NCBI GenBank assembly: GCA_016931295.1 | Contig: JAFGEZ010000001.1 | Span: 1 to 64,000 of the forward strand | Direction of reading: 5' to 3' | DNA length: 64,000 nucleotides | DNA from: Candidatus Krumholzibacteriota bacterium | Lineage (GTDB): Bacteria; Krumholzibacteriota; Krumholzibacteriia; Krumholzibacteriales; Krumholzibacteriaceae | In this document: positions 58,184 through 64,000 of the stretch, piece by piece | Layout of the letters: every line of letters begins with the position of its first letter | Position numbering within the stretch: position 1 is the stretch's first letter | Program-made: the position numbers and the translations under genes | Notes under the pieces: model-generated | Seen by the model: only the letters and a program-made list of their open reading frames with translations | Database searches by the model: none | Told to the model about the DNA's origin: nothing

Positions 58184-59388
58184 CGATCGTCCCCTTCCGT
58201 TGTCCTCGGCAGCGCCTCGACGAAGCGTCGGGCGACCGATTCCCATGCGCAGTGCTCCGCGACGAAGGCGCGGGCGGCCGCGCCGAGCGAACGGCGGCGT
58301 CCGCCGTCGGTGAGAACGCCGGCGACCGCCGCGGCGAAGGCGGCGGGCTCGTCGGCGATCAGTATGTTCTCGCCGTCGCGGTACTCGAGGCCCTCGGCCC
58401 CGATCGTCGTCGAGACGACGGCCGCGCCGGCCGACATCAGCTCGTAGATCTTGATCCGCGTTCCCCCGCCCACCCGGATCGGTACGACGGCGCAGGCGGC
58501 CCGCGCCACGTGCGGCCGCGTGTCGGGAACGGTGCCCGTCACCTCCACGCCGGGGCCGGCGAGGGCCCGGACGGCCGGCGCCGGGTCGCGCCCGACGATC
58601 GAGAAAACAACCCCCGGGACCGCCTCGCGGACGCGGGGGAGGATCTCGGCGGCGAACCAGCGGACGGCGTCGACGTTGGGCATCCAGTCCATCGAGCCGA
58701 GGAAGACGATCCGTCCCGCCTCGGGCTCGACGCCCGCCGGGGAGAAGTAGCCCGTGTCGACGCCGGTCGGGATCGCCGCCGCGCGCCGCGCGCCGTAGAC
58801 CTCGGCGAAAAAGGCGGCGTCGCGCGCCGAGACGGCGATCACCGCGTCGAAGGATTGCGCCACGAGGCGTTCGAAGCGCCGGGTGCGCGCGCATTCGCGC
58901 CGGAAGACGAGCCGTTTGACGGGATTGCCCTCGTTCGCCGCCGACCGCTCCCAGATCATCGCCTCGATGTTATGCGAGAAGTGTGCCCGCGGCACGCCGG
59001 GGCACTCGGGGATGTTGGGGATCATCGTCAGGAAATCGGCGACGACGACGTCGTAGCGCCCGGCGGCGAGGCGTTCGGCGAGAAGCCGACGCATCGCCGT
59101 GCTCCGGTAGGAGGCGACGGTCCAGGGGAGGGGCGAGAGCAGCCCCGCCGCGACGCGCAGGAACCAGGCGGGCGATTTCTTCGCCGGTCCCGCCGGCGGC
59201 GGCGCGGTGAAGAGCCGCCGGCAGTACTCGGCGCTCTTTTCGACAGCTTCGGACTCGCCGGGGCGGGCGAAGGCGGCGAAGTGGACCTCGTGATCTCGTG
59301 CGATCTCGCGCAGCATGTTGAATGTGCGGAGCTTGCCGCCCGAGTCGAGGGGATGGAGGAGGTTGTTCTTCACCCAGAGGATCTTCAC
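58180..59388 (-). CDS. GT4-family glycosyltransferase
   Basis: The GTG at 59386-59388 was chosen because it overlaps the stop of the upstream amidotransferase (GTGA) and begins KILWVKNNLLHPLDSGGK, the usual GT-B start. 402 residues. C-terminal donor-binding half: AVSARDAAFFAEVYG, AIPTGVDTGYFSP, IVFLGSMDWMPNVDAVRWFA, and GGGTRIKIYELMSAGAAVVS with the catalytic-type E. These match the WcaI/PelF-like and wlbH-type GT4 groups of exopolysaccharide clusters. The protein's stop overlaps the start of the AlgD-like gene, so it is made in step with the sugar-acid enzyme. Donor and acceptor are unknown. Confidence 0.88.
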   Translation of the reverse strand: MKILWVKNNLLHPLDSGGKLRTFNMLREIARDHEVHFAAFARPGESEAVEKSAEYCRRLFTAPPPAGPAKKSPAWFLRVAAGLLSPLPWTVASYRSTAMRRLLAERLAAGRYDVVVADFLTMIPNIPECPGVPRAHFSHNIEAMIWERSAANEGNPVKRLVFRRECARTRRFERLVAQSFDAVIAVSARDAAFFAEVYGARRAAAIPTGVDTGYFSPAGVEPEAGRIVFLGSMDWMPNVDAVRWFAAEILPRVREAVPGVVFSIVGRDPAPAVRALAGPGVEVTGTVPDTRPHVARAACAVVPIRVGGGTRIKIYELMSAGAAVVSTTIGAEGLEYRDGENILIADEPAAFAAAVAGVLTDGGRRRSLGAAARAFVAEHCAWESVARRFVEALPRTTEGDDR

Positions 59389-60446
59389 GGCCTGCGGTCC
59401 TCCTCGAGGGCGGCGAGGATCTCCTCGAGGCCGCGGTCGGCCTCCTCCTCGTACCACCGCACGGCCTCCCCGAGCTCCCCGCGCGTGCGCGATCCGTCGA
59501 AGATCATGTTGTTGCAGATGATCCCGTGCACCGTGATCCCGCCGGCCCGCTTGAAGGTGCTGTTGATGAGGCTGTCCTCGATCATGCAGTCGAAGCGCAT
59601 GTGGAGCCGCGGCGGGTCGGGGGCGCGCCAGCCGTGCTCGCCGAGGAGCCGCTGCATCATGTCGGTGTCCCACGGGAGGTAGCGGGAGATCTTCACCTGG
59701 CGGATCGGCGGGGCCGCCGGCACGCTCCGCATGAGGTTGCGGGCGGGGGGGAGACGGAACTCGAGCTTGAGTTGCAGGAGGCAGTACCGCGCGGCGGCGA
59801 GGTGGTACAGCATCGAGGGGATGAGGTGCGGCCGGCGCAGCGCGCCGGCGAGCATCTTCTTCATCTTGAAGGCGCGCGGCATGTGGAGGTTGCCCTCGTA
59901 GCGGTTCGAGGAGGTGAGTATCGCCGGCACCCCCTCGCGCACCGCCTCGCGGAAGGTGACGGCGGGGAGGATCCAGTGGCAGAACGAGCAGACGCCCCAG
60001 AAGAGCCCCGTCGCGCGGAAGGCGCGCACCATGTGGCGCACGTACCGGCGGTCCCAGCCGGCCCGGCTCCCGATGATGCGGTAGTCGACGCCGAGGGATT
60101 CGCAGAGGGCGATGAGGTTCTCGTCGGCGATCGGGTAGTTGAAGCCGTGGTCGTACTTGACGACGATCGGCTCGAGGCCGAGCACCTCCTTCGCCACGTA
60201 GACGACGTAGGAGGAGTCGAGCCCGCCGGAGGCGCCGATGAGGCAGTCGTATTTCCCCGTGCGGGCCGCTTTCAGCTCCGCGGCGATCCCGCGGAGCTCG
60301 TCGATGTTTGAGGTGACGTCGTCGACCTTCCGGATGATCGAGTCGCTGCGGCGGCAGTAGTTGCAGACGCCGTCCTCCCCGATCTCGACGCCGGGGAAGG
60401 CCGAGGTGAAGAAGCAGGTCGTGCAGGCGCGCGCGTTCTCGCTCAT
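59385..60446 (-). CDS. N-acetyl sugar amidotransferase (WbpG/PseA-like PP-loop enzyme)
   Basis: 353 residues. The N-terminal part has four cysteines (Cys8, Cys11, Cys28, Cys31) that look like a zinc site (CTTCFFTSAFPGVEIGEDGV). The PP-loop is intact: GASGGLDSSY at about 71-80. Further family segments are VKYDHGFNYPIADENL, FCHWILP and SSNRYEGNLHMPRAFKMKK. Members such as WbpG and LegA convert a sugar carboxylate or keto group to an amide/amidine with ammonia supplied by HisH/HisF-like partners. No such partner gene is seen in this window, so ammonia may come from elsewhere. It is the first gene of the operon on the minus strand. Confidence 0.85.
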   Translation of the reverse strand: MSENARACTTCFFTSAFPGVEIGEDGVCNYCRRSDSIIRKVDDVTSNIDELRGIAAELKAARTGKYDCLIGASGGLDSSYVVYVAKEVLGLEPIVVKYDHGFNYPIADENLIALCESLGVDYRIIGSRAGWDRRYVRHMVRAFRATGLFWGVCSFCHWILPAVTFREAVREGVPAILTSSNRYEGNLHMPRAFKMKKMLAGALRRPHLIPSMLYHLAAARYCLLQLKLEFRLPPARNLMRSVPAAPPIRQVKISRYLPWDTDMMQRLLGEHGWRAPDPPRLHMRFDCMIEDSLINSTFKRAGGITVHGIICNNMIFDGSRTRGELGEAVRWYEEEADRGLEEILAALEEDRRP

Positions 60447-60570
60447 CGTGAAACCCCCTGTGCCGCCTCCGCGGCGCGGACGCCGCGCCGCCGGGTGTCA
60501 TGGTATCGCACGGCGGCGCGGGAGCGAAACAGAATTATGCCGGCGCGGCCCGCCGCGGCCGCATTGTCGC

Positions 60571-60599
60571 TTGGCTTCCCGGGATCGCCGCGCTACACT
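60571..60599 (+). promoter_or_regulatory. Candidate promoter for the flippase/GT operon
   Basis: TTGGCT (60571-60576), 17 bases, TACACT (60594-60599). Four matches each. The start codon is about 75 bases downstream. Confidence 0.35.
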
Positions 60600-60673
60600 C
60601 CCGCCTGAATGCGCCGGGGCGGCGGACGCACGGTCCTGCCCGCGGCGGGCAAAATCCGACCGGTGGGAGGAGC

Positions 60674-62074
60674 ATGGGAGCGCGGACGTTCCTGGACAGG
60701 TGGATCGGCGAGACGCTGCGCCGCAAGGCGGTGCGGCAGCTCGGCCTCATCTATTCGAGCCGCATGGTGACGGCCGTCCTGCGTTTTCTGGCGGGAGTCG
60801 TCGTCATGCGCACGCTCGGTCCGGGTCCCTTCGGGCAGCTCACGCTCGCCGCCGTCATGATGGCGATCTACGGCCGCCTCCTCGAGCTCGGCCTCACCAC
60901 CACGATGGTCCGCAAGCTCTCCTACCACCTCTCCGGCGGCGAGGAGGAGCGGGCCTTCGCCCTCTTCCGGCGGGTCTACGTCCTGCGCTTCGTCTTCTCG
61001 GGCGGCTTCATCGCCGTCGGCTGGTTCATCTCGCCCTTCATCGCCGAACATTTCTTCCACGACGCGGTGCTCGTCCTGCCGCTCCGGCTGGCCGCCTTCG
61101 GCGGGTTCGTCTACAACGTGTGGGTGCACGCCGAGGGGGCGCTCCGGGCGATCGAGCGCTTCAAGGCGCTCGCGATCAGCAACGCCGTCACCCATGTCGT
61201 CCGGACGGGCGCGATCCTGCTTCTCGCCCGCGCGGCCGTCCTCGGCGTCGAGAACGTCCTCCTCATCAACATCCTGCAGATCTTCCTCGGCTTCGTCATC
61301 GCCGCGCTCATCCTGCCGCGGCGGTTCTACACGGCCCCCGCCGGGGAGAGGTACCCGCTGGGGGAGATCTTCTCCTACAGCCGCTGGCTCTTCCTCTTCT
61401 CCGTCCTCTTCATGCTCTTCGACCGCCTCGACGTGCTGATGCTCGGCTTCTTCCGCCAGGCGGCCGAGGTGGGGATCTACTCGGTGGCCTTCCGGCTGAT
61501 CATGCCCCTCGAGCTTTTGCCGGAGACCTTCAACACCGTCTTCCTGCCGAAGGTCTCGCGTTTCCGCCGCCGCGAGGAGATCTCGCGCTACTTCCGCGAC
61601 ACGCTGAAGGTGACCGGGCTCGTCGCCGCCGTCTGCGTCCTGCTCATCCTCTTCGCGAAACCGCTGATCCTCCTCGTGCTCGGCGAACGGTTCCTCCCCT
61701 CGGTGAAGCTCTTCCAGATCCTCGTCGGGGCCTTCATCCTCCTGACGATGATCAACCCGATCAACCTCGTCGGCCACTCGCTGAACCGGCCGCAGCTCTT
61801 CGCGATCATGGCGGGGATCAACCTTTTGCTCAACTTCGTGGGGAACATCCTCTTCATCCCCCGTTACGGGGCGCTCGGGGCGGCGGTCGTCACCCTCTTC
61901 TCGCGCGTGCTCGGCGGGCTGATCGGGCTCGTCATCCTCAAGCACTATCTCGACCGGTGGGAGGGCGCGTTGCCGAACGACGCGCCGCCCGCCGCCGGCG
62001 AGCCGCCCCTCGGCGGCGACGGGTCTCCGCCGCCGGCCGGCGAGGACGACGGACCGGGGGAGGGCGGCAGATGA
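60674..62074 (+). CDS. Wzx-like polysaccharide flippase (MOP superfamily)
   Basis: The ATG at 60674 follows GGGAGGAG directly; longer starts run through the promoter. 466 residues with about 12-14 membrane helices. The pattern is that of Wzx/RfbX-type transporters: the start SRMVTAVLRFLAGVVVMRTL, LGPGPFGQLTLAAVMMAIYG, then paired helix regions with AEVGIYSVAFRLIMPLELLP and PINLVGHSLNRPQLFAIMAG. A short proline- and glycine-rich tail follows. It would move lipid-linked sugar units across the inner membrane for assembly outside. The stop overlaps the next glycosyltransferase gene (ATGA at 62071-62074). Confidence 0.85.
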   Translation: MGARTFLDRWIGETLRRKAVRQLGLIYSSRMVTAVLRFLAGVVVMRTLGPGPFGQLTLAAVMMAIYGRLLELGLTTTMVRKLSYHLSGGEEERAFALFRRVYVLRFVFSGGFIAVGWFISPFIAEHFFHDAVLVLPLRLAAFGGFVYNVWVHAEGALRAIERFKALAISNAVTHVVRTGAILLLARAAVLGVENVLLINILQIFLGFVIAALILPRRFYTAPAGERYPLGEIFSYSRWLFLFSVLFMLFDRLDVLMLGFFRQAAEVGIYSVAFRLIMPLELLPETFNTVFLPKVSRFRRREEISRYFRDTLKVTGLVAAVCVLLILFAKPLILLVLGERFLPSVKLFQILVGAFILLTMINPINLVGHSLNRPQLFAIMAGINLLLNFVGNILFIPRYGALGAAVVTLFSRVLGGLIGLVILKHYLDRWEGALPNDAPPAAGEPPLGGDGSPPPAGEDDGPGEGGR

Positions 62075-63240
62075 AGGTCCTCTGCGTGACCAATCTCTTT
62101 CCCGACGCCTCCCGTCCCGGACTCGCCCCCTTCAACCGCCAGCAGTTCCTTCATCTCGCCGCATCGCACGAGCTCGCCGTCGTCTCGCCCGTGCCCTGGC
62201 CCCACCGCCTGCGTTTCGCCCTCGCCGGGCGGGCGCCCCGGCCGACCGCGGAGACGGCGGCCTCGATGAGCGTCGTCTATCCCACGTACTGGTACGCGCC
62301 GAAGGCGATGCGGCGCTTCTACGGCCGCTGGTACGAGCGGGCGATCGCCGGGCCCTTCCGGCAAATCGCCGCCTCGCTCCGCCCCGACATCGTCTACGCG
62401 ACCTGGGCCTACCCGGACTGCTGGGCGGCCGCGCGACTCGCCGCCGGGGCGGGCCTGCCGCTCGTCTCGCGGCTGCACGGCACCGACGTCAACCAGGGGC
62501 TCGAGAGCCGGGCGCGCCGCCCGTTCGTCCTCGAGGCGATGCGCGCCTCGAGCCGCATCGTCGCGGTGAGCGCGGCCCTCCGGCAAACCCTCGTCGAGGC
62601 GGGGATCGACGGGTCCAGGATCGCCGTCGTCATGAACGGGATCGACACGGCGCTCTTCCGGCCCCGCGACCGGAGCGGCGAGCGGCGCCGGCTCGGGCTC
62701 CGGTTCGACGCGCGGATCGTCCTCTACGCGGGCAACTTCAAGGCGATCAAGGGAGTGCCCGTCCTCGTCGAGGCCTTCGCCCGCGCGGCGGTGCCCGGGG
62801 CCGAGCTGCACCTCGTCGGCGACGGCCCGCAGGAGAGACTCCTGCGCGGTCTCGCGCGGCGGGCGGGGATCGCCGGAAGCGTCTTCTTCCACGGGCGGGC
62901 GCCGCACGAGCGCGTGGCGTCGTTCATGGGCGCCGCCGACCTCTTCTGCCTGCCGAGCCTCGCCGAGGGCACGCCGAACGTCGTCCTCGAGGCCCTCGCC
63001 TGCGGCCTGCCCGTCGTCGCCACCGACACGGGGGGAACCCCGGAGATTCTCGCCCCCGAAAACGGTATTCTCGTTCCCCCGGGAGCGGCCGAGGCGCTCG
63101 CCGGCGCGATCGTCGACGGCCTCGGGCGCGGGTGGGACCGCGCGCGGATCGTGTCGCCGGCCGGTTCCTGGGAAGAGAACGCCCGGCGGATCTCGGTTCT
63201 CTTCGCCGAGGCGGCCGCCGGGGAAGGGCGGGTGGAATGA
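62071..63240 (+). CDS. GT4-family glycosyltransferase
   Basis: 389 residues. N-terminal half: VLCVTNLFPDASRPGLAPFN, VYATWAYPDCWAAARLAAGA, SRLHGTDVNQ. C-terminal half: IVAVSAALRQTLVEAGIDGS, VVMNGIDTALFRP, VLYAGNFKAIKGVPVLVEAF, LHLVGDGPQERLLRGLA, and SLAEGTPNVVLEALACGLPV with the E-x7-E pair. This is the GT4 (GT-B) fold in full. It overlaps the flippase, so it probably adds a sugar to the same lipid-linked unit before or during flipping. Substrates are unknown. Confidence 0.9.
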   Translation: MKVLCVTNLFPDASRPGLAPFNRQQFLHLAASHELAVVSPVPWPHRLRFALAGRAPRPTAETAASMSVVYPTYWYAPKAMRRFYGRWYERAIAGPFRQIAASLRPDIVYATWAYPDCWAAARLAAGAGLPLVSRLHGTDVNQGLESRARRPFVLEAMRASSRIVAVSAALRQTLVEAGIDGSRIAVVMNGIDTALFRPRDRSGERRRLGLRFDARIVLYAGNFKAIKGVPVLVEAFARAAVPGAELHLVGDGPQERLLRGLARRAGIAGSVFFHGRAPHERVASFMGAADLFCLPSLAEGTPNVVLEALACGLPVVATDTGGTPEILAPENGILVPPGAAEALAGAIVDGLGRGWDRARIVSPAGSWEENARRISVLFAEAAAGEGRVE

Positions 63241-63465
63241 CGATTGCACACCACCATGACGGCAACGAGGCCCCGGGCGCAGCACGGAACGCGCACCGCC
63301 GGAATACGAGACCCGGGGACACGCATCGAGGATCGATCGGACATCACCGGAAACGACCGGCCGCGGCGGGCGCGAGGGTGCCGAAGCAAAATGGGTGTAT
63401 CGCCCTCTGGACTTTGCCCGCCGAACGTTGCAATTTGGTAGGGACCGGGCGGCACCTCGCAAACG

Positions 63466-63494
63466 TTGACTTCCCTCCGCGATGACGATACATT
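63466..63494 (+). promoter_or_regulatory. Candidate promoter for the fibronectin-III protein gene
   Basis: TTGACT (63466-63471; five of six), 17 bases, TACATT (63489-63494; four of six). The start codon is 27 bases downstream. The rest of 63241-63465 shows no gene. Confidence 0.45.
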
Positions 63495-63520
63495 GCATCC
63501 GGGGGTGACAGGGGAGAGAG

Positions 63521-64000
63521 ATGAAACGGCTCCACACCGCATTGCTCGTCATCGGTCTGCTCGTATCCGGAAGCGCTCTCGCCGGCGCGCAGGAGCCGCT
63601 CCACTACGACGTCAGCTGGTATCCCGTCTCCGATCCGAACGTGGCTGAGGTGCTCGTCTACCGTTCCCTCACCGGGACGGCGGGCGACTGGAACGAGATC
63701 GCGGCGGTCTCGCCGGCGGATTCCGTCTACACCGACGCCGTCGGCCTCGACTACGGCACGATCTACTACTACAGCTTCCGCACACGCGACGCCATCGGGA
63801 CGATGAGCGGATTCTCCGGCATCCTCACCGGGCTCTCCCTCGACGAGGACTCGCCGGCCGGCGTGGCGGACTACTGCGTCGTCGACTCCGTCTCGATCGT
63901 CGACGCCACGACGGCCGTCGTCCACTGGTCGACCGCCTGGCCGACGACGGGACGGGTCAAGTACTGGGCGATGGGCTCGAGCGCCGTGTCGGAGAGCGAC
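63521..64000 (+). CDS. Secreted fibronectin type III domain protein (3' end outside window)
   Basis: The ATG at 63521 follows AGGGGAGAG. 160 residues are visible and the frame is open to the window end. A signal peptide is present (MKRLHTALLVIGLLVSGSAL). The mature part begins with a beta-sandwich, YDVSWYPVSDPNVAEVLVYR, followed by the Fn3-like YYSFRTRDAIGTMSGFSGI. A second domain starts SVSIVDATTAVVHWSTAWPT, giving at least two Fn3-like units in a row. The W near the domain start and the Y-Y-x-F-R-T element are typical. It is an extracellular or surface protein; whether a catalytic domain follows cannot be known. It is the first gene after the exopolysaccharide operon. Confidence 0.7.
   Translation, partial: MKRLHTALLVIGLLVSGSALAGAQEPLHYDVSWYPVSDPNVAEVLVYRSLTGTAGDWNEIAAVSPADSVYTDAVGLDYGTIYYYSFRTRDAIGTMSGFSGILTGLSLDEDSPAGVADYCVVDSVSIVDATTAVVHWSTAWPTTGRVKYWAMGSSAVSESD

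Overview
The window is bacterial, very G+C-rich and densely coded, with genes often sharing ATGA or GTGA stop/start overlaps. Three traits point to an uncultured member of the Eisenbacteria/Krumholzibacteriota part of the FCB group: two PorV/PorQ-like outer-membrane barrels, secreted proteins ending in FlgD-like domains with a PNPFNPST motif, and a secreted SPNGDG protein. This assignment is inference from protein style; no rRNA or tRNA gene is visible.

Layout. 1-7.8 kb holds surface-glycan assembly: the end of a GT-C/TPR protein, a Wzz-like chain-length protein, an O-antigen ligase-like protein, an AftB-like and an STT3-like GT-C enzyme, plus a small Lrp/AsnC ligand domain. 7.8-18.3 kb is envelope and housekeeping: secreted proteins, a PorV-like barrel, a Na/Pi cotransporter, a membrane-TPR protein, a dicarboxylate symporter, a lipoprotein-type Pcm and an M48 lipoprotein protease. 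32.3-41.0 kb holds a NYN-LOTUS protein, UbiA, an acyl-CoA ligase, a degenerate nuclease-like protein, a nitroreductase, a Fic protein, a SpoU methyltransferase and a second PorV-like barrel. 41.3-45.8 kb is a PaaK/GT4/AsnB-like operon. 45.8-50.5 kb is an A+T-rich accessory patch ending in a papain-like/gingipain-like fusion protease. 50.5-63.2 kb is an exopolysaccharide region (heparinase-like lyase, MBOAT plus SGNH pair, CE4 deacetylase, AlgD-like GDP-mannose dehydrogenase, glycosyltransferases, WbpG-like amidotransferase, Wzx-like flippase). A fibronectin-III protein runs off the end.

The most notable element is the block at 18480-32037, which has visibly lower G+C and different codon use. 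It is one continuous operon: HTH regulator, SNF2-type helicase with a DUF3883 nuclease-like tail, AlbA_2/ATPase protein, DUF1156 DNA methyltransferase, a RecF/OLD-like ATPase with a DUF4276 (Toprim-like) partner, and a DUF499 ATPase with an intact HEPN Rx4H motif. Two micro-ORFs joined by stop/start overlaps bridge its only gap. It reads as a composite anti-phage system: helicase, methylase and DUF499 as core, with a two-gene ATPase/nuclease module inserted between them. It lacks the drmA, drmB and drmC genes that would make it DISARM.

Many promoters could be read by eye as a TTG-beginning -35 and a TA-beginning -10 with 17-18 bp spacing, which suggests ordinary sigma-70-type promoters. No CRISPR array, insertion sequence or RNA gene was found.
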